64,000 nt of DNA from Bacillus sp. UNC41MFS5. GTDB lineage: Bacteria; Bacillota; Bacilli; Bacillales_B; DSM-18226. A program made the translations under genes and the position numbers. The stretch is from contig NZ_KK366017.1 in assembly GCF_000686805.1 (NCBI RefSeq), forward strand, positions 1,161,183 to 1,225,182, read 5' to 3'. Shown here piece by piece: positions 27,187 to 36,021 of this stretch; position 1 is the stretch's first letter; each line of letters begins with the position of its first letter. Below the pieces are notes generated by a model. It was not told the DNA's origin. It worked only from the letters and a program-made list of their open reading frames with translations, and did not search any database.

Positions 27187-28605
27187 ATGGATACTACAAG
27201 AACCGAACAAGACTTCTTAGGAAAAAAAGAAATACCAGTAAATGCTTACTACGGTATTCAGACTCTAAGGGCAGTTGAAAATTTTCCAATCACAGGTTAT
27301 CGAATACATGAAGAATTAATCATTGCACTTGCGATGATTAAAAAAGCAGCAGCGATTGCTAACATGAGAACGAAGCGTTTGTATAGTGGACTTGGGGATG
27401 TAATTTGCCAAGCAGCAGATGAAATTATTGCAGGGAAATGGAATGATCAGTTCATTGTAGACCCAATCCAAGGCGGAGCTGGGACCTCCATGAATATGAA
27501 TGCAAACGAAGTTATTGCCAACCGTGGACTTGAGATACTTGGACACGAAAAAGGTGCCTATTTGCATTTAAGTCCCAATACGCATGTGAATATGTCGCAA
27601 TCCACCAATGATGTTTTTCCAACTGCCATTCATATTGCGACACTAAGAGTACTAGAAAAGTTACTTGTGACGATGAAGGATATGCATGAGGTATTTAAGG
27701 ATAAAGCTAAGCAATTTGAAACCGTAATCAAAATGGGTCGTACCCATCTTCAGGATGCTGTTCCTATTCGCCTTGGCCAAGAGTTTGAAGCATATTCCCG
27801 TGTGCTAGAAAGGGATATTAAGCGAATTAACCACTCTCGTGAAAACTTGTATGAAGTGAATATGGGAGCAACTGCGGTTGGAACGGGTTTAAATGCAGAC
27901 CCTCAATATATCGAAGATGTCGTTAAAGAACTGGCGGTCATTAGTGGACTGCCATTAGTCAATGCTGAACATTTGGTTGACGCTACCCAGAATACGGATG
28001 CATATACAGAGGTATCAGCTGCACTTAAAGTATGTATGATGAATATGTCAAAAATCGCCAATGACCTCCGGTTAATGGCCTCAGGTCCCCGTGCAGGATT
28101 AGGGGAAATATCACTGCCCGCACGTCAGCCAGGATCATCGATTATGCCGGGAAAAGTGAATCCTGTCATGCCAGAGTTGATTAATCAGATTGCCTTCCAA
28201 GTGATCGGGAATGACCATACCATTTGTCTTGCCTCAGAAGCAGGGCAACTTGAATTGAATGTAATGGAACCTGTATTGGTATTTAATTTACTTCAATCCA
28301 TTAGCATTATGAACAACGGCTTCCGTTCTTTTACCGACCATTGTTTAGTAGGTATCGAGGCTAATGAGGCACGCTTAAGAGAGAATGTCGAAAAGAGTGT
28401 CGGTATCATTACCGCAGTAAACCCGCACCTTGGCTATGAAGTGGCAGCAAGAATCGCCAGAGAAGCAACCGTTACTGGGAAATCAGTTCGTGAACTATGC
28501 TTAAAGTATGATGTCCTTACCGAAGAAGAATTAGATCTTATTTTAAATATCTATGAAATGACCAAACCTGGAATATCCGGGTCAGCCCTCCTAGATAGAG
28601 ATTAA
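27187..28605 (+). CDS. aspA: Aspartate ammonia-lyase
   Basis: Converts L-aspartate to fumarate and ammonia. 472 residues, of the fumarase/aspartase superfamily. The signature GSSIMPGKVNPVMPE (about 318-332) contains the catalytic Ser loop; THLQDA and NTDAYTE are further conserved regions. Aspartase rather than fumarase is favoured by the N-terminus TEQDFLGKKEIPVNAYYGIQ. ATG at 27187 with GGGAGAGG upstream; a GTG at 27172 is in frame but coincides with the ribosome site. No asparaginase gene is adjacent, unlike the ansAB operon of B. subtilis. Confidence 0.95.
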   Translation: MDTTRTEQDFLGKKEIPVNAYYGIQTLRAVENFPITGYRIHEELIIALAMIKKAAAIANMRTKRLYSGLGDVICQAADEIIAGKWNDQFIVDPIQGGAGTSMNMNANEVIANRGLEILGHEKGAYLHLSPNTHVNMSQSTNDVFPTAIHIATLRVLEKLLVTMKDMHEVFKDKAKQFETVIKMGRTHLQDAVPIRLGQEFEAYSRVLERDIKRINHSRENLYEVNMGATAVGTGLNADPQYIEDVVKELAVISGLPLVNAEHLVDATQNTDAYTEVSAALKVCMMNMSKIANDLRLMASGPRAGLGEISLPARQPGSSIMPGKVNPVMPELINQIAFQVIGNDHTICLASEAGQLELNVMEPVLVFNLLQSISIMNNGFRSFTDHCLVGIEANEARLRENVEKSVGIITAVNPHLGYEVAARIAREATVTGKSVRELCLKYDVLTEEELDLILNIYEMTKPGISGSALLDRD

Positions 28606-28627
28606 TATTAATATTTAAATTTACTTG

Positions 28628-28669
28628 GTGCCTGACACCCAATACGATTACGTATTGGGTGTCAGGCAC
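28628..28669. repeat. 19-bp perfect hairpin with GTGCCTGACACC arms
   Basis: GTGCCTGACACCCAATACG and its exact complement around loop ATTA, between the convergent aspartase and deacetylase genes. The outer GGTGCCTGACACC sequence is one I recall as a recurrent intergenic hairpin in Bacillaceae. Tails are only moderately T-rich (TATTTATTATTTT on the plus strand), but it probably also ends transcription from both sides. Confidence 0.8.
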
Positions 28670-28675
28670 TATTTA

Positions 28676-29830
28676 TTATTTTAATAGAATACTTAACGGG
28701 ACGAGTTGGTAGCCTTGGCCCTTTAGCCATGGAATGACTTGGTCGACGGCTTCTGGAGTATTTATTCCTCCGATATGCATAAGGATGATATCACCATTGC
28801 TTGCTCCTGTTTTAATACGGGAAATGATGACTTCAGTGTCTGGTTGTTTCCAATCAATTGTATCAAGCGACCACTGGATGCTAAAAGGATATCCCGCTGC
28901 ACCAACAATTTTTAGCGCGGCAGAATTGTACGAGCCGAATGGAAAACGAAAATAGGGCTGTGGAGATTTTCCTGTTGCCTCCTTAATGGCTACCTCTGCT
29001 TTGATAATATCCTGTTTTAACGCATTTGCTGTTGTTTTTACTGCATCAGGATGAGAGTAAGAATGGTTACCAATTTCATGTCCTGCCTCGGCAATTTTCT
29101 TGGCAAGGCCAGGATACTTCTCAACCCACTTACCTGTAAGGAAGAACGTAGCTTTGACATTATGCTTTTTCAGGACATCCAATATTCTTATCCCTACTGC
29201 ATCACTTCCGGCATCAAAGGTTAATGAGATCTGTTTTTGCTGGGGGCTTCCCTCTGAAATAATGACAGAGGAGGCCGTTGTCGGTGGAGGGTCCTGCTTA
29301 GGTGGAGTCGGCTCCACATTCTTACCATAAAGCTTTAAGATTTGACCTACATAGATGGCATCGGAGGATAGATTATTCCATTGCTTTATTTTTTCTACAG
29401 TCACCTCGGCCCTAGTTGCAATGGAAAATAAAGTATCTCCCTTAACGACTTTGTATTCAACTATTTCGTTATCACCCAGAATAATTTGTTCAGGAGTAGT
29501 GGGCTCTGGGTCATTAGGTTCTTCCTCAGGCTCTACAGATGGAGGGTGTTCCTCGTCAGCAGGGTTTTCCTTTTCAGGATCCTTCCCATCCACATTTTGT
29601 CCAGGACCTGAAGGAGCCTCTGTTTTAGGGGAATCGACAGGTTTACCATTCCTCAGGGCTGTCAGGTTCCAGTTGTAAAAGAATAACAAGAATACAACGC
29701 ATCCTAAACAGATTGTTGCTAGAGAATAATAAACTTCTTTTCCGCTTTTTCGATGGACCTGAGATACCACACCTAAAACAAGAGATACAGAAAATAATAG
29801 TATACTAAGCAGTATTAATGTTTCTCGCAT
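28676..29830 (-). CDS. Membrane-anchored LysM polysaccharide deacetylase (NodB domain)
   Basis: Envelope enzyme of 384 residues. Two N-terminal hydrophobic segments (about 3-20 and 36-54) anchor it; a Pro/Glu-rich linker follows, then one LysM (VEYKVVKGDTLFSIATRAEV onward, about 124-167) for binding glycan, then a NodB carbohydrate esterase 4 domain (about 190-384). NodB motif 1 is TFDAGSD instead of TFDDG, motif 2 is HSYSH, motif 3 RFPFGSYN. The changed second Asp is a usual metal ligand, so activity or metal geometry may differ. ATG at 29830 with AAGGGGGA; an in-frame ATG at 29896 adds a non-signal stretch. Confidence 0.9.
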   Translation of the reverse strand: MRETLILLSILLFSVSLVLGVVSQVHRKSGKEVYYSLATICLGCVVFLLFFYNWNLTALRNGKPVDSPKTEAPSGPGQNVDGKDPEKENPADEEHPPSVEPEEEPNDPEPTTPEQIILGDNEIVEYKVVKGDTLFSIATRAEVTVEKIKQWNNLSSDAIYVGQILKLYGKNVEPTPPKQDPPPTTASSVIISEGSPQQKQISLTFDAGSDAVGIRILDVLKKHNVKATFFLTGKWVEKYPGLAKKIAEAGHEIGNHSYSHPDAVKTTANALKQDIIKAEVAIKEATGKSPQPYFRFPFGSYNSAALKIVGAAGYPFSIQWSLDTIDWKQPDTEVIISRIKTGASNGDIILMHIGGINTPEAVDQVIPWLKGQGYQLVPLSILLK

Positions 29831-30189
29831 GGCACTTTCCCCCTTTAATTCAAGTGATGACCAGGGAGCAGAATCATTTAGTTTGCAAGGAATCAATTTA
29901 TGGAGTAAATTGAGGGCTAAAGGAGTATTGATATTAAATTAATTTCTGCTTTAATTATACAATATGAGAATTTGGGCTTAGTTGCTACGTACCTTTTAAA
30001 AAAAGCTTACGAAGTATCGAACATCAATTTAATCTCCTTTTTTATATTAAGATTTCCAATTTTTTTTGCAGGAAATTGCCATTAAAAATGGAATAGAATA
30101 GGAGAGTCATATGAAACAAAATCCGTTGTAAATCGTCTAAAAATATAAAAGGGCATAAGGCTATACAAAAAGGAGTAAAGTAGGAGAAA
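29831..30189. other. 359-bp divergent intergenic region
   Basis: No gene seen. It must hold the promoters of the deacetylase (minus) and VanW lipoprotein (plus). TATAAT occurs on the minus strand (+ 29954-29959), a possible -10 without a clear -35. No repeat or structured RNA recognised. Confidence 0.5.
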
Positions 30190-31221
30190 ATGGCGAAGCG
30201 TAATTGGGTAATATCACTATTGGTAGCTGTGTGTTTAATTGGCACTGGATGTTCGGGACAAACCGCAAAAGAAAAAGAGGCAAAGGCAGCGGAAAAGCAA
30301 GAGCAAATAGAAAAAGAGAAAAAGTTACAAGAAGAAAAGAAGCTGGCCGAAGCAAAGAAACGAGAAGAAGAACGAAAACGAGAAGAAGCGAGACCTGTAT
30401 ACGTAAATATTATTGATCCGAACACGAAAGACATCGTAAAAACTTTTAATACAAAGGATTTAGGATACATAACGAATCCTGACAATTATAAAGTCGAAAT
30501 AACAAAATTGACAAGAGAACTTGCTCGTGGAACCCAATCAAAGCCTGGATACGACAAACGAATGGTTCTTGATAAACTTGATGAAAAAGGGAATATCATC
30601 AAAGGTACTCCTCAACAAATTCTTGATGAAGAAGAATTGGCTGAAAAGATAATGTTGGTCTCAGAAAAAGGCGGCAACGTGGAATTACCTTTATATGTGA
30701 ATGCAAGCGGGTATCAGGCTGAAGAGGCTTCTCAATTAGATGATGTCGTAGTCGCCACATATACGACCCATTTTAATAGTGGGACTGTGGGAAGAACTAA
30801 AAATATTGAACTATCAGCAGAGGCGATAAATAATGTCATCCTTGGGACCAATGATTCGTTCTCATATAATACAACAGTTGGCCCGAGTGACGCTGAACAC
30901 GGATACCAAAAAGCACCGGAAATAAATTACGGTAAGTTAGTTGAGGGTTATGGCGGGGGCATCTGTCAAACTTCTTCTACTTTGTATAATGCAATCGATC
31001 AATTGGCCGTCCAATATATCGAAAAACACCACCATTCTTTAACGGTGGGTTACGTGCCAAAAGGAAGAGATGCGACTGTTTCTTATGGAGGTAAAGATTT
31101 TAGATTTAAAAATACTACTGGTGTACCTTTAATTTTAAAAGCGATAGTAAACGGAGGTTCACTAACGGTAGAAGTAAGGACGTCAAAAACGTATCAAAGT
31201 CAACTTAAGAAACGAATCTAA
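30190..31221 (+). CDS. VanW-family lipoprotein
   Basis: Exported protein of 343 residues. The signal peptide ends in the lipobox IGTGC (residues 17-21), followed by a highly charged Lys/Glu helical stalk (about 25-68) that probably spans part of the wall. The C-terminal half is the VanW domain, with conserved FSYNTTVGPSDAEHGYQKAP and GYGGGICQTSSTLYNA (about 251-266). VanW proteins are found near glycopeptide-resistance and spore genes, and their biochemical role is unclear; no van genes are here. The ATG has TAGGAG only 3 bases away, plus AAGGAG further upstream. Confidence 0.9.
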   Translation: MAKRNWVISLLVAVCLIGTGCSGQTAKEKEAKAAEKQEQIEKEKKLQEEKKLAEAKKREEERKREEARPVYVNIIDPNTKDIVKTFNTKDLGYITNPDNYKVEITKLTRELARGTQSKPGYDKRMVLDKLDEKGNIIKGTPQQILDEEELAEKIMLVSEKGGNVELPLYVNASGYQAEEASQLDDVVVATYTTHFNSGTVGRTKNIELSAEAINNVILGTNDSFSYNTTVGPSDAEHGYQKAPEINYGKLVEGYGGGICQTSSTLYNAIDQLAVQYIEKHHHSLTVGYVPKGRDATVSYGGKDFRFKNTTGVPLILKAIVNGGSLTVEVRTSKTYQSQLKKRI

Positions 31222-31251
31222 GTAGCCAAATGTTGAAGATATGAAGTCATA

Positions 31252-31300
31252 AAAAAATCCCTTCATTAATCCAAACGGAATTAATGGAGGGATTTTTATT
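31252..31300. terminator. Bidirectional terminator between vanW and small zinc protein genes
   Basis: AATCCCTTCATTAAT pairs with ATTAATGGAGGGATT (one G-U) and is flanked by T-runs on both strands. Confidence 0.92.
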
Positions 31301-31310
31301 TATTATCCAG

Positions 31311-31517
31311 TTACTGCATTTCTTCCCAATCAGTATATTGACCAGTGCCTTGGCAACCTGGACATTCAAACGAATTAAAGTAAGCAAATTCATTATAAGG
31401 ATAGACGGTATAGCCACGGCCATGACAGTCAGGACATTTGCCTTGGTCTTTCATATTTGAGACATGATTTTGGTATTTAGTCTCTTTCCATTGGTTAAAA
31501 GAGTTGAGTAGTCCCAT
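31311..31517 (-). CDS. Small zinc-binding protein with two CxxCxG motifs
   Basis: A 68-residue soluble protein with CPDCHGRG and CPGCQGTG, each a DnaJ-type CxxCxGxG zinc half-site, about 21 residues apart; together they could bind one Zn2+. ATG at 31517 with GAGGTG; an in-frame GTG at 31526 is inside that ribosome site. The repeated motif resembles the DnaJ cysteine-rich domain, but there is no J domain. Function unknown. Confidence 0.8.
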   Translation of the reverse strand: MGLLNSFNQWKETKYQNHVSNMKDQGKCPDCHGRGYTVYPYNEFAYFNSFECPGCQGTGQYTDWEEMQ

Positions 31518-31689
31518 TTTATTCACCTCATCTTTTCTTCTTAGTATGGAGAAAAAATGGAATATTTATGCTTGTATTAGTTTATTGCCTATAGGGAATT
31601 CATTGGAATAAAGATTCCATTTATCAAACTAATTTACTTTTCTATAATAATTTTATGTGAAAAAAGGTAGTTTTGTGATGGATCAGAAT

Positions 31690-31719
31690 AAAAAAAGCGG
31701 AAAGCATCATAGCTTTCCG
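31690..31719 (-). terminator. Terminator of the sigma-54 activator gene
   Basis: CGGAAAGC/GCTTTCCG stem with a 6-base loop; on the minus strand it is followed by six T. It lies 18 bp after the gene. Confidence 0.85.
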
Positions 31720-31736
31720 ACTTTACCTAAAAAATC

Positions 31737-33155
31737 TTATTTTCCTGTAATGTTTAATTTTTTCATTCGATACTGCAGGCTTTGTCGGCTTAGTCCGAGA
31801 AGATTAGCGGTCCGGGATATATTAAAATCATTTTTAGATAAAACATGATCAATATAGGATTTTTCAAATAGCTCCATCTGATATTTCAGTGGTACTGCTG
31901 TTTCAGAATGTTCCTTAATAAAGGTATCCACCGTAGAAAGGGGAATCATTCTCTCTTTCATCTGCATTTTGCTTCGATATTGGTAGGGTAAATGAGAGTA
32001 GGAAATCCATTCCTCATCAATCATTATGTTCATCGCAGCTTCAATGATATGCTCAAGTTCGCGGACATTCCCGAGCCAGTCATATTCAAAGAAGGACTGT
32101 TTAACCTCCTCGGTTAACCCTTTTACATTCATCTGAAACAGTTCATTGTATTTTTGAATAAAACTCTCGACTAATAATGGAATATCCTCTTTCCGATCTT
32201 TTAACGCAGGGATAAAAATGGTGACAACTCCCAGACGATAATATAAGTCTTTGCGCATTCGATTATTAGCAATAGCATCAATCGGATCTTCATTCATATT
32301 GGCAATGACTCGAACATCCACAGGTGTATCCTTCGTATCCCCAATACGCCTAATCGTTTTTTCCTGTAAAACACGGAGTAATTTTGCCTGCAAATTTAGA
32401 TTCAATGAGTTAATCTCATCGAGTAATAGGGTACCTCCGTTAGCCTGTTCGAATAAACCAGGGGTGTCGACTGCCCCCGTGAAGGCACCGCGTTTTGTTC
32501 CAAACAGAAGACTTTCGATTAGATTATCAGGCAGGGCAGCGCAGTTTTGTGAAATGAACGGAGCAGATAGCCGAGTGCTCCCATTGTGGATGCTTTGAGC
32601 AAAAAGTTCTTTCCCCGTACCAGTATCTCCAACAATTAAAACATAGGAAGAGGTCCTAGTTGCCCGTTTGGCAGATTCAATAACTTCTTTAATAGCTGGA
32701 CTGTTCCCAATGATTTTATCAAAAGTGTATCGGGTCTGCCCCTTATTCATATTGCCTTTAATGAGTCGTTCCAGCTTTGTTACATCCTTGGCGATCTCGA
32801 CAGCACCCTGAAGTTTTTCGTTGTTAAAAATAGGAATGGTATTGTTAAGGGTCGTAATTTCGCGTCCTTTATTATTAAAATAAGTTTGTTTGACGTTACT
32901 TGTTTCTTTGCCCTCCTGGAGTGCTTTTACTAGTGTACTAGATTGGTCGTCTTTAAACATGAATACATCAAGCAGGTTTTTATCAATGACATCTTGAAGG
33001 TCCATTGACTCCATTTGCATCATTTTTTTATTATAAATAATTGTTTTCCCAGTTTCATCTACTGCATGAACACCCACATCCACCTCGTCTAAGATCTGTT
33101 TATACATCCGATTTAGGTACTGCAAATAATTGACTGTATGATTATTTTTCTCCAT
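31737..33155 (-). CDS. Sigma-54-dependent transcriptional activator, RocR-like
   Basis: Enhancer-binding protein of 472 residues. An N-terminal PAS sensor (about 15-120) precedes the AAA+ domain: Walker A GDTGTGKE, the sigma-54-contacting GAFTGA (in GTKRGAFTGAVDTPG), Walker B GGTLLLDEIN. The C-terminus is a Fis-type helix-turn-helix (ISRTANLLGLSRQSLQYRMKKL). Domain order and length match RocR, the arginine/ornithine catabolism activator of B. subtilis. Divergent from an amino acid permease behind a consensus sigma-54 promoter, with four GCAAA-type palindromes between them. The ligand is inferred to be an amino acid; ornithine is a guess. Confidence 0.93.
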   Translation of the reverse strand: MEKNNHTVNYLQYLNRMYKQILDEVDVGVHAVDETGKTIIYNKKMMQMESMDLQDVIDKNLLDVFMFKDDQSSTLVKALQEGKETSNVKQTYFNNKGREITTLNNTIPIFNNEKLQGAVEIAKDVTKLERLIKGNMNKGQTRYTFDKIIGNSPAIKEVIESAKRATRTSSYVLIVGDTGTGKELFAQSIHNGSTRLSAPFISQNCAALPDNLIESLLFGTKRGAFTGAVDTPGLFEQANGGTLLLDEINSLNLNLQAKLLRVLQEKTIRRIGDTKDTPVDVRVIANMNEDPIDAIANNRMRKDLYYRLGVVTIFIPALKDRKEDIPLLVESFIQKYNELFQMNVKGLTEEVKQSFFEYDWLGNVRELEHIIEAAMNIMIDEEWISYSHLPYQYRSKMQMKERMIPLSTVDTFIKEHSETAVPLKYQMELFEKSYIDHVLSKNDFNISRTANLLGLSRQSLQYRMKKLNITGK

Positions 33156-33216
33156 TTTGATTCATTCCCTTTGATTAATCCTTTATGCAACTATTTAATC
33201 AAATAAAACTTAATAA

Positions 33217-33394
33217 TGCAAAATAGTTTTGCAGTTTTATTAAAAAAGTGTTAAATTCGCAAAGAATATTTGCATTTGTTAGATAATTCCTTTATTTAGG
33301 AACTTTTTCTAGATAAATGCTCTTTCTTTTTTGTGGAAAAATTATTTTTGCAGTATAAGTGCAAAATTTTTATTGAAATGCAAAAATATTTTGC
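33217..33394. promoter_or_regulatory. Cluster of four palindromes: upstream activating sites for the sigma-54 activator
   Basis: Sites: TGCAAAA-TAG-TTTTGCA (33217-33233), GCAAA-GAATA-TTTGC (33259-33273), the inside-out pair TTTTGCA..TGCAAAA (33346-33352 and 33360-33366), and GCAAAA-ATA-TTTTGC (33380-33394). All lie 44-221 bp upstream of the sigma-54 -24 box and between it and the activator gene, exactly where enhancer sites belong. The shared half-site TGCAAAA supports one binding protein. Confidence 0.8.
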
Positions 33395-33437
33395 TGATAT
33401 GTTCAAAGAATGTACACATTTTAAGGTGATTTTATTT

Positions 33438-33454
33438 TTGGCACAAAACTTGCA
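33438..33454 (+). promoter_or_regulatory. Sigma-54 (SigL) promoter of the permease gene
   Basis: TTGGCAC-N5-TTGCA, a perfect match to the -24/-12 consensus with GG and GC ten bases apart. Transcription would start near 33466 and give a leader of about 175 nt. Confidence 0.93.
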
Positions 33455-33600
33455 TTTTTCTATTATAGAAATATAGTGATAATTTAGAAATTATTATCTG
33501 TTGTTATTAGACTACTATTTCTCTATAATTTCTAATGGTGAAGGTTTAATCATTATTGCCTTTAGTAAAAATTATCCTACTATTTTGGGTATTGAAATTT

Positions 33601-33614
33601 TGAAAGCGTATTCT
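33601..33614 (+). promoter_or_regulatory. cre-like site (CcpA) in the permease leader
   Basis: TGAAAGCGTATTCT matches the catabolite-responsive element TGWAARCGYTWWCW at 13 of 14 positions (one mismatch). It lies downstream of the sigma-54 promoter and 28 bp before the start codon, a position where CcpA would act as a roadblock. Confidence 0.5.
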
Positions 33615-33641
33615 GTTGTTTGGGGAGAAGGGGGAAATTTA

Positions 33642-35084
33642 ATGAATTTGCAGGAAAACAGTTCAAACCATGAATTAAAACGAACGATGAAGGCGAGACA
33701 TTTATTTATGATCTCTTTAGGTGGGGTAATTGGATCAGGTCTATTCTTAGGTTCAGGCTATACAATCAGTCAAGCTGGACCAATAGGTGCCATTCTCGCC
33801 TATATTGTTGGCGGTTTTATCATGTTTTTAACTATGCTTTGTCTAGGAGAATTGTCTGTAGCCATGCCGGTTTCAGGCTCGTTCCAAACGTATACGACAA
33901 AATTTATTGGCCCAGGAACAGGATTTGCACTCGGATGGCTATATTGGTTAGGTTGGTCCGTAACAGTTGCATTAGAGTTCCTATCTGCTGGGCAACTTAT
34001 GCAAAGATGGTTTCCTGATGTACAAGTTTGGATTTGGAGTGGCATTTTTGCAGTTATTTTATTCTTACTGAATGCTCTATCTGCAAGAGCATTTGGTGAA
34101 GCAGAATTTTGGTTTTCAAGTATAAAAATTTTAGCAATTATTCTGTTTATCGCATTAGGTGGCGCTGCCATGTTTGGATTAATTGACATGAATGCCGGTC
34201 ATGCTGCACCATTTTTATCTAATTTTACAGCACATGGTCTTTTACCTAACGGATTCTCAGCATTAATTGTTACCATGATCGCGGTTAATTTTTCTTTCCA
34301 AGGAACGGAATTGATTGGAATAGCTGCAGGAGAAAGTGAAAATCCAGAAAAGACCATCCCAAAATCAATTAAACAAACTGTATGGCGTACCCTTTTCTTC
34401 TTTGTATTAGCGATATTTGTTGTTTCTAGTTTAATTCCAATGGATAAAGCAGGGGTTGTTGAAAGTCCATTTGTTGTTGTATTTGATAGTATCGGAATTC
34501 CTTACGCTGCAGATATTATGAATTTTGTTATCCTTACTGCACTGCTTTCTGTTGGAAACTCTGGCTTATATGCGGGAACTCGGATGTTGTATGCGATGTC
34601 AAAAGAAAAAATGGCTAGTCCTATTCTCACAAAAGTAAATAAACGAGGCGTACCGATTAACGCACTACTATTCACAATTGGTATTGCTTTATTATCACTA
34701 CTTTCAGGTTTTTTTGCAGAAGAAACGGTATTTATGTGGCTTCTTTCCGTAGCTGGTTTAGGTGCCCAAGTTGGCTGGATTTCCATTACTGCTTCACAAA
34801 TTGCCTTCCGCAGAAGATTTATCCGTGAAGGTGGAAAAGTTGCAGACCTTAAGTTCAAAACACCACTTTACCCAGTTTTACCACTTATCGGCTTACTATT
34901 AAACGTTTCCGTTCTAGTAAGTTTAGCATTTGACCCAGCACAGCGCTTAGCTCTTTATCTAGGGGTTCCATTTGTGGGCGCCTGTTACTTGATTTACCAT
35001 TTTAGAATTAAAAAGCTTCGTGAACAGGATATGATTGATGAGCACGAAATTGAACTGAACGAAAATAAAAAAATGGTGATCTAA
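33642..35084 (+). CDS. Amino acid permease, APC family (RocE/RocC-like)
   Basis: Twelve-helix amino acid:proton symporter of 480 residues. The N-terminal [18 protein letters not shown] and [17 protein letters not shown] (about 34-50) are typical of the APC family including RocE, RocC and AnsP. ATG at 33642 with GAAGGGGGAAA; an ATG-like frame extends 47 codons upstream to 33501 but overlaps the leader and the cre-like site. The sigma-54 promoter and RocR-like regulator suggest uptake of arginine, ornithine or proline as carbon and nitrogen source. No catabolic enzymes follow, unlike rocABC or rocDEF. Confidence 0.93.
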   Translation: MNLQENSSNHELKRTMKARHLFMISLGGVIGSGLFLGSGYTISQAGPIGAILAYIVGGFIMFLTMLCLGELSVAMPVSGSFQTYTTKFIGPGTGFALGWLYWLGWSVTVALEFLSAGQLMQRWFPDVQVWIWSGIFAVILFLLNALSARAFGEAEFWFSSIKILAIILFIALGGAAMFGLIDMNAGHAAPFLSNFTAHGLLPNGFSALIVTMIAVNFSFQGTELIGIAAGESENPEKTIPKSIKQTVWRTLFFFVLAIFVVSSLIPMDKAGVVESPFVVVFDSIGIPYAADIMNFVILTALLSVGNSGLYAGTRMLYAMSKEKMASPILTKVNKRGVPINALLFTIGIALLSLLSGFFAEETVFMWLLSVAGLGAQVGWISITASQIAFRRRFIREGGKVADLKFKTPLYPVLPLIGLLLNVSVLVSLAFDPAQRLALYLGVPFVGACYLIYHFRIKKLREQDMIDEHEIELNENKKMVI

Positions 35085-35093
35085 TTACTTTGT

Positions 35094-35133
35094 AAAACGC
35101 TTGGAAAAAATCCAAGCGTTTTGTTTTTTTTTG
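35094..35133 (+). terminator. Terminator of the permease gene
   Basis: Perfect 12-bp stem AAAACGCTTGGA/TCCAAGCGTTTT with an A5 loop, then G and nine T. Confidence 0.95.
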
Positions 35134-35188
35134 TATTGGAAAAAATAAAATAATTAATTGTGGATAAAATTAAATTAGTTCTCTGAAT

Positions 35189-35333
35189 CCAGCTCCAGCG
35201 CCCAGCGGCTAGTGTACTTCGCTCTCAGCCCTACGATAAGTCAACATCGAATCGCTATCGCTCTTCGTGTTTCCTTTATCTCGGTTGGAGCGCTCCAGTC
35301 CATACGCCGCTAAACGGGCGCTTGCGCTTTTTG
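35189..35333. repeat. GC-rich palindromic intergenic element (about 145 bp)
   Basis: A GC-rich block in an AT-rich gap. GCGCCCAGCGGC near the left end pairs with GCCGCTAAACGGGCGC near the right end, enclosing GGAGCGCTCC. The ends AGCTCCAGCGCC and GGGCGCTTGCGCTTT match an intergenic repeat I recall in many Bacillaceae genomes. No open frame with a ribosome site was seen. Confidence 0.7.
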
Positions 35334-35387
35334 TTCTTTGGATAAGATAAACCAAAACTTTAAATACTATGTATCGAGGTGATAGTA

Positions 35388-35561
35388 ATGGGAGATTGGA
35401 ATGAACAGGCGGCACCCAATAATAATTTGCCACCTAGGGCCATTAAGCAAGGTGAATTAGTTGGAAACGAAGCAAAGCATGAGTTTTCAGAGGAATTATC
35501 TGATGGTGGCGAGCGTGACCAAAACATTAAGGTGCTTAGAAATAACGGAAGAGTAAAGTGA
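35388..35561 (+). CDS. Small hydrophilic protein of unknown function
   Basis: 57 residues, highly polar, no Cys, no hydrophobic segment (MGDWNEQAAPNNNLPPRA at the start, acidic middle, basic end). GAGGTGAT at 35376-35383 gives the ATG at 35388 good spacing, and a hairpin terminator follows, so it has the layout of a real gene. The composition resembles small spore or stress proteins, but I do not recognise it. Confidence 0.65.
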   Translation: MGDWNEQAAPNNNLPPRAIKQGELVGNEAKHEFSEELSDGGERDQNIKVLRNNGRVK

Positions 35562-35569
35562 GGAAAGAG

Positions 35570-35602
35570 TAGTGGCGATGAAAACATCGTCACTATTTTT
35601 TA
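35570..35602 (+). terminator. Terminator of the small hydrophilic protein gene
   Basis: AGTGGCGATG pairs with CATCGTCACT (one G-U), loop AAAA, followed by ATTTTTTAT. Confidence 0.85.
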
Positions 35603-35609
35603 TAAGCTA

Positions 35610-35664
35610 TTTACAATGAGAAGAATTCAGTATAGAATTTCTATGTACCTAAAATTTCTAGGTA
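35610..35664 (+). promoter_or_regulatory. padR promoter with palindromic operator
   Basis: TTTACA (35610-35615) and TAGAAT (35633-35638) with a 17-bp spacer. TACCTA-N7-TAGGTA (35646-35664) covers the expected start site, fitting autorepression by the PadR protein encoded next. Confidence 0.6.
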
Positions 35665-35673
35665 GGTGAGAAA

Positions 35674-36021
35674 ATGTTTAACCGTGAATTAGTAAAAGGC
35701 AGTACTTCCTTAATCCTCCTCCAGCTATTAAACGAACGTGATATGTATGGCTATGAACTCGTAAAGGAATTGGAGCAACGAAGTGATAATGATCTAAGTG
35801 TAAAAGAGGGAACCTTGTATCCTGCACTTCATAAACTTGAAAAGCAAGAGTACATTGAATGTTACTGGCAGGAGCAGGAAAAGGGGCCAGCCCGGAAGTA
35901 CTACAAAATCACAAAAGCAGGAAAAGAATTATTGGGTGAAAAAACACGTGAATGGCAGGACTTTGTTAAAGTGATGAACAAGGTGATAGGGAGATCGAAG
36001 CATGGAACGGCAGAAGAATAG
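35674..36021 (+). CDS. PadR-family transcriptional regulator
   Basis: 115-residue winged-helix repressor with the family core [14 protein letters not shown] and [19 protein letters not shown]. Short C-terminal helix, so PadR subfamily 2. AGGTAGGTGAG precedes the ATG. Its 3' end overlaps the next gene by 20 bp. PadR genes followed by a HAAS-domain membrane protein are a common bacillar pair in which the second protein may tune the first. Confidence 0.93.
   Translation: MFNRELVKGSTSLILLQLLNERDMYGYELVKELEQRSDNDLSVKEGTLYPALHKLEKQEYIECYWQEQEKGPARKYYKITKAGKELLGEKTREWQDFVKVMNKVIGRSKHGTAEE

Noticed and set aside
35134..35387. Gene in the GC-rich intergenic block
   Set aside because: Short frames exist, but none has a ribosome site and the sequence is dominated by inverted repeats.
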